64,000 nt of DNA from NCBI GenBank assembly GCA_937889015.1, contig CALARR010000059.1, forward strand, positions 11,155 through 75,154, in the 5' to 3' direction. This document shows, in pieces, positions 26,201 through 34,380 of this stretch. Every line of letters begins with the position of its first letter. Position 1 is the stretch's first letter. The position numbers and the translations under genes are program-made. Origin of the DNA: an uncultured Planctomycetales bacterium. GTDB taxonomy: Bacteria; Planctomycetota; Planctomycetia; Pirellulales; Thermoguttaceae. Below the pieces are notes generated by a model. That model did not search any database and was not told the origin of the DNA. It worked only from the letters and a program-made list of their open reading frames with translations.

Positions 26201-27301
26201 GCAAGCGTGGGCGGTGCCAATTCGCGCGCGGTGCGCGTCGACGGTACGAATCAGGTGGAGGGCCTGGCGCCCGGCCAGGCGCTGGTGACCTACCGCTTCG
26301 GGAACTTGAGCCGCAGCCTGCCCGTGGAAGTGTTGCGGGACGCCTATCGCGAACTGCGGATCGAGCCGGCCGAGGCGACGATCCGGCCTGGTGACGTGTT
26401 GAGCTATCAGGTCAGCGCATGGCGCAACGGGCATCGCAGCCTGGTCCCGCCGGAGCGCGTGCGTTTGAGCGTCGACAATCCACGCGTGGCCACGACCGAG
26501 AAGGGCCTGGTGCGCGGCCTGCGCGTGGGGCGGACCGTGGTCCGCGCCAGTGTGGGCAACGAGCAGGTGGCGGGCGGATTGAGCGTGACGCGCGACGCGA
26601 CGCGCATCAGCGGGAGCTACGATCGGCTGGTGTTGCGACCGGACGACCTGTTCGTGTGGGATACGGGCTGGCCATGGCTGTCACGGATGTGGGACTTCAG
26701 CGCCCTGTGGATCGAACCGAACAAGGTGGCCCTGGAAGTCGGCAAGCAAACGCCCTCCCTGCGCGCCATGGCGCGCAATGCCCAAGGACGCGCCGTCGAA
26801 GTGCCGGCTCCGCTGGAAAGCATGGATCCGGACATCCTGACGCCGTTGGGCGGCGCGCGATTCGCCGCGCGGCGCGTGGGATCGGCCCAGGTCCGCGTGC
26901 GTTACGGCGGTCGTGAGGCCTATGCCGACGTCACCGTCAGCGGCGCGCGGTTCCAGTCGATCACGACCCGGTTGGAGGAAGGGCGCGACACCTTCCGCGT
27001 GAACCTGGACGTCATGGCCGCGCGTTCCGAAGGACCGCTGGAATATCGCGTCTACGCCCCCGGTGAAACGCCGCCCGCGCGCTGGCAGCCAGCGGTGGAA
27101 GCGGGCCAGCAACGGCGTGTGACCCTGCAGAGCCCGCCCCTGCGCTACGGCGACCGCGCGGCGTGGTACCAATTGATCATCGAGGCCCGCGACCCGGCGG
27201 GCAAGTCCGTGCAGCAGTATCCTTTTGGTTTTCGTCTCGCGTCGAGCATCGAGCGGAGCGATCCGGCGAAGCGCGGCGGAACGAAATCCTCCAACCCGTG
27301 A
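23285..27301 (+). CDS. Membrane-anchored zinc-ribbon protein with about eleven Ig-like repeats
   Basis: This 1338-residue protein is the first gene of the SrfC/SrfB-like operon. Residues 1-200 are probably cytoplasmic and hold a four-Cys ribbon (Cys165, Cys170, Cys184, Cys187). One TM helix follows (about 205-225, LALLVLLLLGGLTWWW). The remainder is an array of about eleven bacterial Ig-like (BIG2-type) repeats whose ends recur as GLAPGQALVTYRF, ALAPGRAQVTVGL, GLRPGQTTVNAEF and the like. Some have GLRVGRTVVRASV. This fits a type of surface sensor or adhesin stalk linked to the inside. The ATG at 23285 gives a normal N-terminus (MAQRFVRIDLSG); an upstream frame has no protein character. The stop is 17 bases before the next gene, so the operon is tight. 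A role analogous to SrfA is guesswork. Confidence 0.8.
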   Translation: MAQRFVRIDLSGAESDFRPVAIEPGLPLLDRVGGNGRIVSRWLGRLVAMPHWQGESVGFLVQDDQAGRLEEVYCQPATREDLQEFLADEMQILQRRMDAIRPASPSEEELAAALRRSFDELTQDPLRTDLDDYFFRYRDANGRWRLVWCWGYQRVDQEAAPAVICSDPDCSLLFLRRAHGRHKCPACQALLAAQPPRPKPWKRWAALALLVLLLLGGLTWWWAPLPRGVQAEVSMLVGEIADVPIKPARSEWREITSQNARVVQVLEGRLVARSQGRTVVDLADGTRAAQVQVSVLPGEVKLTGIDPEKLVVPLDGTLRARAKGEAADKRPLEIAADVLTVARRPAPQFAALADDTLELKGLESTASQPAQTLALRLGEQEVSAPVEVVGQPERIEVLPAGPLTVPAGQRVELQVRAHYAGGRQADLGADRVQWQSDPPQVEGLTLDQGSLTAARPDAGPLAVWARYGDRESNRVEVRGAAGTTATLQLQADPPQPQVGQVGRVTTGDAGAALDQEQFSFQSDQADVLAVDGKTGVFRALAAGNATLRVTHPAAQAAELTMCVVDAQGSERPVAVRILSDQGAAIRLPVGAAFEDFRVEAEYADGMTRLVTRKATLRIPEAPAEAPLAARDGRLLGLRPGQTTVNAEFEGRASASGLTVAVLAELQADEIRLRPSTLVMQPGESVQLTAVGYKDGKSIGDFSNAPGLAWHSSDPQAVRVEDQRATALAPGRAQVTVGLGSLASAAATIEVSHAVSHSLRVDPERMRIHVGERLALGRDLQIRRGDLDVSRDCTVQPASPDVLGFDPATRSLLGLAAGASPVAFGFGDKTTYALVEVLPSETRAKLVDIVVEPTSAWLTPGQALPLQVFGVLSDGRRIDRTPSATLVSSDPNVASIHGHRAYALAPGQVLVTAALPESDRTATAALQIGNEKIHELRLDPPRLELGVGDRAAVRVLGVTSHGAYELFPQRSLTASVGGANSRAVRVDGTNQVEGLAPGQALVTYRFGNLSRSLPVEVLRDAYRELRIEPAEATIRPGDVLSYQVSAWRNGHRSLVPPERVRLSVDNPRVATTEKGLVRGLRVGRTVVRASVGNEQVAGGLSVTRDATRISGSYDRLVLRPDDLFVWDTGWPWLSRMWDFSALWIEPNKVALEVGKQTPSLRAMARNAQGRAVEVPAPLESMDPDILTPLGGARFAARRVGSAQVRVRYGGREAYADVTVSGARFQSITTRLEEGRDTFRVNLDVMAARSEGPLEYRVYAPGETPPARWQPAVEAGQQRRVTLQSPPLRYGDRAAWYQLIIEARDPAGKSVQQYPFGFRLASSIERSDPAKRGGTKSSNP

Positions 27302-27318
27302 CCCCGGCAGCAGGCACC

Positions 27319-29883
27319 ATGGCCTTTCCTGACGATCGTGACCGAAACCTCATCCGGCGGGCCGAACAGGTCGAGGACCTGGCGATTCGGTTGTGCGACT
27401 GGCTCTCGGAGCACAACCCGCAGCGCAAGGTCCAAGAGCTGATGCCCGTGGCCGAGAGCGACGTGTTCGAGGTGCTGCAATTGCGGCGGCGCGCGGGCAG
27501 TCTGTACAAGTCGGCGCGCGTGCCGGTGGCGGCGGCCGTGTATGGCCCGTCGCAGGTAGGCAAGAGCTTGTTCGTGGGGCAGGTCTTGCGCCCGCACAGC
27601 GACTCGTTCAGCCCTTTGGGCCGCGATGAGAACAGCGGCGAGCCGGCCTATTACCGCTACCTGTCCTTCGACAACGACCTGAATCCGCAAAGCGGCTCGA
27701 ACGAGGCCACGGCCCTGGTCACGCGGTTCACGACCAAGGACCGGATTGCCGACGCCGCGGCGCCGCAGTATCCGGTGATGGTCAAGGCGTTGACGCGAAT
27801 GGAATGGCTGCGCGTGCTGGCGCGCGGCTTTCACGGCGAATGCGTCGCGCCCGACGGGATCTGGCAGCAAGAGGCCCTGGAAGAATTGTTCGAGGACCTC
27901 GGCCGGCGCTATGCGGCCAGCGAGGTGGATCGCAAGTGGCGGATGGATCTGCTGGACGCGTACAGCTATATGCGGGGGGTGGATCGGCGGGGCTTTTCGG
28001 CCAAGGAGTCGGTCCTCAACGGGCTTCTGAGCCGCTATCCGCTCTCCGAGGACGGCTACGTGGCCGCGGCCGCGGCGCTGTTCTGGGGCAATTGGGACTC
28101 GCTCACGCGCCTGTTCATCCGCATCAACGCCTTTCTGGACCGCATCGCTCTGGACAATCCCGATCCGGCCATCTTCGTGCACTGGGCCGGTGTGCGATTC
28201 CTGTTGGATAGCCAGCGGACCAAGGTCCACGAACGCCCCAGTTCGCAGTGCTTCCAGCAGGTGGCCTGGACCGATTTTCATCTCCAGCAGCAGGGCAACT
28301 ACTACGTGCTGGACTACCGGCCGGGCAGCGGCAATGGGCGCGAGGAGTTGGAGACGATCCAGGCGGGGATGATGGAACTGGTGATTCCCATCCTTCCGCA
28401 GCGTCTGAACGACGATTGGCAGAAGGTGATCGCCCAGATGGACTTCCTGGACATTCCCGGCATGCGCGCCGGGCGCCAGGGCCCCGAGGAAGGCAAACGG
28501 ACCAGCGCCGAGACGCTCGACGAGCAGATGGAAATCGTCAAGCGGGGCAAAGTGGCCTATCTCTTCGAGCGCTACACCGAGGAACTGCAGATGCAGACCT
28601 TGTTGCTGCTGCTGCGCGGCGGCAACCTGGAGGTGCAGGCCTCGATGAAGGCCAACGTGGACAAGTGGGGCCGCGCGCGGTATGGGGACAAGACCTGGCC
28701 GACCAAGGTCCGCGACGTGCTGCCGGCGCTGTTCGTGGGCATGACCGGGATCGACGAAGAGTTCCGCACGCGCGAGGAAGGCGTCATCAACCAGGTACTG
28801 TACGACACGCGGCTGAACACCCTGGTCGATGTGCTGGGAAGCGTGATGACCGACTTCGGCGGGCGCCAGCGGCCGTTCACCAATGTCTATCCCCTTCGCT
28901 ATCCCGGCACCTGGGACACCAACCAACGCACCCGGCAGGAGGCCGATGCGCGGAAGTGGGAACGGGCCGGCAAGGCCTTTCTGGAATCGTCCCTGGTGCG
29001 GCAGTTCGTACACAATCCGCAACTCCGCTGGGACACGGCCATGCACGACGATGACGGCGGCCTGTCGCTGATCAGCGCCGGCATCCGGGCGGTGACCAAG
29101 GCCGACGAGAAGCAGGACCAACTGCAGCGCGAGATCGTGGAGGTGGAGAATCGCCTGCTGCAATTGGCACGCGCGTGGATCGTGGATCCCGACGCCAACG
29201 TGGATCGCGAGAAGCGCAAGGCGGCCGCCCAGCGGTTGCTGGAATGGCTGGCCGAGAGCGAGGAGTTGATCTACCGTCGTCTGTACGCCCTGCGCGAAAC
29301 ACTGAGCCTGGCCGCCGGCGATGAGTTGTCGTTGTCCGATTGTGCGGAGATGGGCAAACTCAAGCACGGCGAAGTTCTGACGCGGCAGCTCCGCGAGTTT
29401 CTGCACGACTGGGGTACCACCGAGCTGCCCAAGCGCTGGGAGGCGGTGGTGTGCGGCGACTCGGAGGGCGGGCCGTGGCTGGATCCGAACGACTTCAACA
29501 CGTTCGCTCGTTTTCTGTGCGACTACCTGTTGAGCGGCGAGGTGTTCGAGCAACTCGCGCGACAGCTCGCGCCCGTGGTGAGCCTGAAGACCAAGGACGA
29601 GGCGGCGCGCCGTCGCGCGCGGCGGAAGTACGTGCGGACGATCCTCAACGACTACCTGCTGAATCCGGGGCCGAACATGGCCGCCATTCTGCAGCCGGCC
29701 GACGGAGAGCCGAGCGAGGCGGAGGATGGGCAACGCTGGGAGCGATTCCGCTTGATGGCCCCCCTGCTGCGCCGCTGGGACCATCGGCTGGCCCAGGCCC
29801 TGGCCTTGGGCGCCGGCGAGCACGTACGAATTCCGCCGGGAAACGAGGAGCTGGTGGTCATCCTGGAGCCGTTCGAGAAGTAG
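27319..29883 (+). CDS. SrfC-like P-loop (GTPase-type) protein
   Basis: The 854-residue protein resembles the SrfC/virulence-factor family (named after the Salmonella srfABC locus). A P-loop GPSQVGKS (residues 76-83) and a possible switch-II/G3 motif FLDIPGMR (Asp378) point to a GTPase-like, perhaps dynamin-related, NTPase. A helical central region (LQREIVEVENRLLQLARAWI, near residue 610) could form a coiled coil. No signal peptide or TM segment is present. It lies 17 bases after the Ig-array gene and 15 before the SrfB-like gene. The three probably act as one unit: an anchored extracellular array, an NTPase and an ATPase. Naming rests on the combination of motifs and the neighbouring SrfB-like gene; no biochemical function is established for this group. 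Confidence 0.75.
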   Translation: MAFPDDRDRNLIRRAEQVEDLAIRLCDWLSEHNPQRKVQELMPVAESDVFEVLQLRRRAGSLYKSARVPVAAAVYGPSQVGKSLFVGQVLRPHSDSFSPLGRDENSGEPAYYRYLSFDNDLNPQSGSNEATALVTRFTTKDRIADAAAPQYPVMVKALTRMEWLRVLARGFHGECVAPDGIWQQEALEELFEDLGRRYAASEVDRKWRMDLLDAYSYMRGVDRRGFSAKESVLNGLLSRYPLSEDGYVAAAAALFWGNWDSLTRLFIRINAFLDRIALDNPDPAIFVHWAGVRFLLDSQRTKVHERPSSQCFQQVAWTDFHLQQQGNYYVLDYRPGSGNGREELETIQAGMMELVIPILPQRLNDDWQKVIAQMDFLDIPGMRAGRQGPEEGKRTSAETLDEQMEIVKRGKVAYLFERYTEELQMQTLLLLLRGGNLEVQASMKANVDKWGRARYGDKTWPTKVRDVLPALFVGMTGIDEEFRTREEGVINQVLYDTRLNTLVDVLGSVMTDFGGRQRPFTNVYPLRYPGTWDTNQRTRQEADARKWERAGKAFLESSLVRQFVHNPQLRWDTAMHDDDGGLSLISAGIRAVTKADEKQDQLQREIVEVENRLLQLARAWIVDPDANVDREKRKAAAQRLLEWLAESEELIYRRLYALRETLSLAAGDELSLSDCAEMGKLKHGEVLTRQLREFLHDWGTTELPKRWEAVVCGDSEGGPWLDPNDFNTFARFLCDYLLSGEVFEQLARQLAPVVSLKTKDEAARRRARRKYVRTILNDYLLNPGPNMAAILQPADGEPSEAEDGQRWERFRLMAPLLRRWDHRLAQALALGAGEHVRIPPGNEELVVILEPFEK

Positions 29884-29898
29884 CCTGCGAGCCAAATC

Positions 29899-32691
29899 AT
29901 GCACGTCTTGTTCGCCAACACGGGTGTTCAGATCCTTTGCGTGCCGTTGCGGAGCGGCAGCCGCTACACCACGGCCCAGATCGGCTACGGCTGGCAGCGC
30001 TGCCAGTGCGGCGGCGCGGCGGAGGCCCCCGGCCGAAGCTATCCCTACATCCAGTGGCAGGTGATCCAGACCACCGCCAGCCGCCTGTTTCTGGCGGTCG
30101 ACACGAGTTGCGGCGATCCGGAGCTGGGCTATTTCTGCCCACAGAGCTCCTTGACCCAGGATTTCGTGCTGCGGTTGGAGAATGTGCTGGATCGCACGGG
30201 CAAGCCGCTGCGCGGGGTGCCGCCGGTCGAGTTGTGCATTCGACCGGCCAGCGCCACGGCGGGCGATCCGCGCGCGGTGCACCTGGTGATCGATTTTGGC
30301 AACAGCCGCACCGGCGCCTTGCTGGTGGAAGTGACGGGCGAGATCAGCCAGACGCCGCAGATGATGCCCTTCGAGCTGTTGAATCGCTATCACCTGGATT
30401 CGTGGGACGACAACGGGCAGTATCAGAGCACGCCTGCGGCGCGCTGGTTCTCATCCAAGACCCATTGGTGCCAGACGCCCTATCTGCCGCCCGTGGCGCA
30501 GAAGAAGGTCGAGTTTCGCACGGTGGAGGACGAGGGAGCAGGGGGGGCCTGGTTCGGCCTGGGCAAGAAGAAACCGCGCCAGGCGAAAGTCGAATTCGAC
30601 GTGACGCCGCCCCTGTTTGACGATCTGTCACAGGTTCGGCTGGGGCGCGAGGCAGACGACGTGCTGCAGGCGATGCGCGCCGAAGGCGACGTGCGCACCG
30701 GCGTCAGTTCCCCCAAGCGCTATCTCTGGGCCGCCGACGCCAGTTGGCTGGAAGGGGCCAATTGGCAGATGGCCGATCCGGCCGACCGCTGCGCCACCGG
30801 AGCCTACGCCGCCGGCCTGCAAGGACCGTTGCTGCGCTACATCCACGAGGACGATCAAGATGTTCTGCTGGAGCAGCGTGAACTGAAAGAGCAGGACTAT
30901 GCCTCGGAGGCGCCGCTGAAGCCGCGTCACCCGCCGCGCGTGTTGATGACCGCCGCTTTGTACGAGTTGCTGTGCCAGGCCTACGAATACGTCAACTCGC
31001 CCGCCTATCGCAATGCGGCCGGCGAGCCGGGCCGAGCACGCGAGATCCGGACCCTGACCTTGAGCTATCCCAGCGGGATGATCCAGGAGGAATACAATCG
31101 ACTTGCGGCGCAGGCGCAAAAGGCCATCGCGATCTTTGCGCGGACCTCGGGCAAGCAGCAGCGCGCCGCGCCCGAGGTGAACCTGAACATCGACGAGGCA
31201 AGCGCGGTGCACCTGTGCTATATCTGGAGCGAGTTGCGCCTGTTGGGGCAGGATCCGCGGCTGTGGTTCGCGGTGATGAAACAGGACCGGGGGCAGATCA
31301 AGAAGGAAGAGCCGGCGGCGGCGGTGCTGCCCAGCGCAGCGGCGGCCCGGCGCCGGGGCCGAATGCTGCCGGCCCGGTTTGCGCCCGGCCGCAGCGAAAC
31401 GCCTCAGCCGGCCGGCAACGGGGAGGAGATCCGCCTGGCCTGCATCGACATCGGCGGCGGCACGAGCGACCTGATGATCGCTCGCTACACGTTCGAGTCC
31501 AAGATCGACGATACGATCCGCGGCGAAGTGCTGCACCAGGACGGCATCTCGCTGGGGGGCGACCAACTGGTCAAGCGGCTGCTGGAGGCGGTCATCGTGC
31601 CGGCCTTCGCCGAGGCGATCGGCCTGGAAGAGGAAGACGTGCAGTTGCTGTTCGGCCCCGAAGTGCCGCGAAACCGCGAGTTTCGTTCGCAGCGCATCGG
31701 GTGGATCAATCGGCTATTCGTGCCCTTGGCCCAGGAGTACCTCAACCTGGCCATTGACGACGTGACCGAGGAACCCGTTTCGCACGACGATCCGGCGATC
31801 GTGGACGCGACCGTCGTCGAGTCGCTGCAGGAGGTGGTGGATCGGCTGCGCGGGCCGGGGTACTACAAGATCGCGCAACCCCTGGGGCTGACCTACAACA
31901 AGGCCGCTTTCGAGTCGGTGGTCCACGACGTCTTTGACGAGTTGCTGTTCGATTACTGCCAGCGGATCGGCGAACTCGATGTGGACGTGGTGCTGCTGGC
32001 CGGCCTGCCCTCGAAGCTGGCCGCGATCCAGCGGATGGTCACCGGCTACGTGCCGCTGGCTCCCTCGCGGATTGTGCCCATGTTCAACCATTACGCCGGC
32101 AACTGGTATCCGTACCAGGACGAGAAGGGGCGGCAGCCGGGCGTGATCATCGATCCCAAGAGCCCGGTGGTGGTGGGCGCGGCGATCGAGTTCATGGCCC
32201 GGCACGGTATGCTGCCGCAATTCAAGTTCGAGATGAAGCGCCGCAACCGGGAAAACAGTTACTACTGGGGCGTGATGACCGACGCCACCTCGGGCATCCG
32301 CCAGGAGCGGATCCTCTTTGAGCCCGTCACCGAGCCCGGGCGCGAAGACATCACCCAGTTCTCGACCGCTTCGCAGCGCGTGATCATTGGGCGCAAGCTG
32401 GGCGCCGACGAAACGGCCCAGGCCACGCCGGTGTACGTCTTGAAGATGGAGACCGGCGATCGCATCGGACCGACGGAGGTGCAGGTGAAGATCAAGCGAC
32501 GGCACGCCACGGCCGAGGAGGAGGAGCACCTGGAGGTGGAATCCGTCATCGGCACCATCGCTGGCCAGGACGCCGTGTTGGGCGAGAACGTACACTTCAG
32601 TTGGCGCACCCTGGCCGACGAACGCTACTACCTGGACACCGGCGGCCTGGACAACATCGAGCTGGGCCAACAGCGCGCGGGCTCCTACTGA
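29899..32691 (+). CDS. SrfB-like actin/Hsp70-fold ATPase
   Basis: The 930-residue protein has the SrfB family layout and an ASKHA (actin, sugar kinase, Hsp70) ATPase core. The phosphate-1 loop is VIDFGNSRTGALLVE (Asp132), the phosphate-2 loop is CIDIGGGTSDLMIA (Asp517), and the adenosine motif is VLLAGLPSKLAAI (near residue 700). Between the first two lies a long insertion with YEYVNSPAYRN. No signal peptide is present. It is the last gene of a three-gene operon, 15 bases after the SrfC-like gene. SrfB was named in Salmonella as a regulated virulence-linked gene; its role is unclear, and this is a non-proteobacterial setting. The pairing of a GTPase-like and an actin-like ATPase with a membrane-anchored Ig array is the reason to study it. 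Confidence 0.85.
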   Translation: MHVLFANTGVQILCVPLRSGSRYTTAQIGYGWQRCQCGGAAEAPGRSYPYIQWQVIQTTASRLFLAVDTSCGDPELGYFCPQSSLTQDFVLRLENVLDRTGKPLRGVPPVELCIRPASATAGDPRAVHLVIDFGNSRTGALLVEVTGEISQTPQMMPFELLNRYHLDSWDDNGQYQSTPAARWFSSKTHWCQTPYLPPVAQKKVEFRTVEDEGAGGAWFGLGKKKPRQAKVEFDVTPPLFDDLSQVRLGREADDVLQAMRAEGDVRTGVSSPKRYLWAADASWLEGANWQMADPADRCATGAYAAGLQGPLLRYIHEDDQDVLLEQRELKEQDYASEAPLKPRHPPRVLMTAALYELLCQAYEYVNSPAYRNAAGEPGRAREIRTLTLSYPSGMIQEEYNRLAAQAQKAIAIFARTSGKQQRAAPEVNLNIDEASAVHLCYIWSELRLLGQDPRLWFAVMKQDRGQIKKEEPAAAVLPSAAAARRRGRMLPARFAPGRSETPQPAGNGEEIRLACIDIGGGTSDLMIARYTFESKIDDTIRGEVLHQDGISLGGDQLVKRLLEAVIVPAFAEAIGLEEEDVQLLFGPEVPRNREFRSQRIGWINRLFVPLAQEYLNLAIDDVTEEPVSHDDPAIVDATVVESLQEVVDRLRGPGYYKIAQPLGLTYNKAAFESVVHDVFDELLFDYCQRIGELDVDVVLLAGLPSKLAAIQRMVTGYVPLAPSRIVPMFNHYAGNWYPYQDEKGRQPGVIIDPKSPVVVGAAIEFMARHGMLPQFKFEMKRRNRENSYYWGVMTDATSGIRQERILFEPVTEPGREDITQFSTASQRVIIGRKLGADETAQATPVYVLKMETGDRIGPTEVQVKIKRRHATAEEEEHLEVESVIGTIAGQDAVLGENVHFSWRTLADERYYLDTGGLDNIELGQQRAGSY

Positions 32692-32722
32692 GCGCCGGTT
32701 GCGGAAAGCGGCCTGGCGGTCC

Positions 32723-32784
32723 GTCAATCTGAACGCAGCGAGGAATCCGCCCGATTCGAGATCCTTCGCCGCGATCAGGATCAC
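32723..32784. repeat. Palindromic GTCATTCTGAGCG-type repeat, copy 1
   Basis: The left arm GTCAATCTGAACGCAGCGAG and the right arm (32758-32784, GATCCTTCGCCGCGATCAGG core) are imperfect inverted repeats. The same element occurs at 53404-53465. This repeat class, an inverted GTCATTCTGAGCGNAGCGAAGAATC motif, is found between genes in many bacteria. It lies just after the SrfB-like gene and may form a terminator-like hairpin. Confidence 0.75.
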
Positions 32785-32836
32785 TCGGTGCAGACCCTCC
32801 CCAATATCGACGACCGGGCATCGCGTGCAACCGCCT

Positions 32837-34201
32837 CTATACCTGCTCGGGCACGACCCACGGCCGGCGGTACTCGCGGCGGAAGTACTGCATGGCCTGG
32901 GCGTCGTCGACCGTCAGCTTTTGCGGGTCCACGGTAAGCGTGCGCCCGCCGGCACGGTAGCTCATGGTGGCGTAGTGCAGCGTGAGGTGGCTGCGCAGGC
33001 CGATTTCGATGTCGGCGTTGGGCTTTTCGCGCGTGCGCACACAGTGTACGAAGTTGGCCTGGTGCTCGGGGTCCGGGAAGGCCCCCTTGCACTGGTCCTT
33101 GACCACGCCTTCCTGGAGCTTGGGCCGGGTGAAGACCTGCCAGCCGCCGCCCATCCGGCCCACGTACATCACGCCGGCCGACCCGTAGATCTCGATCCGC
33201 GTGGCGCACTGCGGCCAGTAAGGAAACATGTCGTTGGACTCGCGGATGGCCGGCGCGACCTTGAGCATGTAAGGCGTATAGAGCGTCAGTTCCAGCGTCA
33301 CCACCAGGTTGTCGTAGGTGAAGGTGGCCAGTTGCGTGTCGGGCGTTTCGGCTGCGCCTTCGGTGTTGAAGCGCCCGCCGGTGCAGTAGACCTGCTTGGG
33401 CAGATCGAAGCCGACAATCATCCGCGCCAGATCGAACTGGTGCACGCCGTCGTTGCCCAGGTCGCCGATGCAATAGCGCCACAAGTGGTGCCAGTTGAAG
33501 CGGAGAGTCTTGTTGTAGGCGTGCTCGGGGGCAGGGCCGTTCCACATGTCCCAGTCGAAGCCGGCGGGCGGATCGCCGTCGGCGGCCATGGGAAAATTGG
33601 CCCACAGCTTCTGGTTGTAGACGCGCACGAAATGCACTTTGCCCAGCTTGCCCTGCTGGATGTAATCACGCGCGGCCTGATTGTACCCCGCGCTGCGATT
33701 CTGCGTGCCCACCTGCACGACGCGATTGTACTTGCGTGCCGCTTCCAGCATTTTCAATCCTTCCCAGGGATTGTGAAACAGCGGCTTCTCGACGAACACA
33801 TCCTTGCCGGCCTGGCAACTCCAGATGGTGGCCAGGGCGTGCCAATGGGTGGGCGTGGCGATGACCATCGCGTCGACCGACTTGTCGTCCAGGACTCGGC
33901 GGAAATCCTGCACGCACTTGGGCTCGGCGCCTTGGACCTCGGCCACTTGCGTGGCGCGCGTGGCGAACAGTTCGCTGTCCACGTCGGCGATGTAGGCCAG
34001 GCGGCAGTCGTCGCGCGACGCGAATCCGCGCGCCAAGGCCGGCCCGCGCGCCCGGCAGCCCACGATGCCCAGGACCACTTTCTCGTTGGCCGGTGCGGCG
34101 CGGACCGAGCGCGGATCGCGCAAGATGGTCAGTCCGGCGGCCAGTCCCAATCCGACGCCCGGGGCTCGGGCCAGCAAGTCGCGACGGGTCAGCAAGGCCA
34201 T
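32837..34201 (-). CDS. Gfo/Idh/MocA family oxidoreductase, Tat-exported
   Basis: The 454-residue NAD(P)-dependent dehydrogenase has a twin-arginine signal (LTRRDLLARAPGVGLGLAAG). The nucleotide loop is VVLGIVGCRARGPALARG, and the conserved EKP appears as VFVEKPLFHNP. THWHALAT and GDLGNDGVHQFDLARMIVGF are family hallmarks around the active-site Lys and His. GGGAGGTG precedes the ATG at 34201. It lies 179 bases downstream of the large secreted protein gene and two genes after the GH106 rhamnosidase, so it may process rhamnose or another released sugar. That link is contextual only. Confidence 0.9.
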   Translation of the reverse strand: MALLTRRDLLARAPGVGLGLAAGLTILRDPRSVRAAPANEKVVLGIVGCRARGPALARGFASRDDCRLAYIADVDSELFATRATQVAEVQGAEPKCVQDFRRVLDDKSVDAMVIATPTHWHALATIWSCQAGKDVFVEKPLFHNPWEGLKMLEAARKYNRVVQVGTQNRSAGYNQAARDYIQQGKLGKVHFVRVYNQKLWANFPMAADGDPPAGFDWDMWNGPAPEHAYNKTLRFNWHHLWRYCIGDLGNDGVHQFDLARMIVGFDLPKQVYCTGGRFNTEGAAETPDTQLATFTYDNLVVTLELTLYTPYMLKVAPAIRESNDMFPYWPQCATRIEIYGSAGVMYVGRMGGGWQVFTRPKLQEGVVKDQCKGAFPDPEHQANFVHCVRTREKPNADIEIGLRSHLTLHYATMSYRAGGRTLTVDPQKLTVDDAQAMQYFRREYRRPWVVPEQV

Positions 34202-34380
34202 GATTCGCACACCTCCCGGGGAAGAGTGGGGGCAGACAGCCGCGGCATGCGGCCGGGGGCATTCTTGCAGGATAACCGACCAGAAAGCCGCGGCCCAGGG
34301 CTGGCTGTATAGGATTCGCCGCAAGATGGATACTTCCTGCGCGCCGCGTGTGGAAGGCACCGGTCGAGCGCGCTATCCCA

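Noticed and set aside
27145..30393. Open frame of more than 1000 codons on the minus strand, opposite the SrfC-like gene
   Set aside because: No recognisable motifs and a His/Gln/Leu-rich composition typical of antisense frames in high-GC DNA; the plus strand has clear P-loop and family features.
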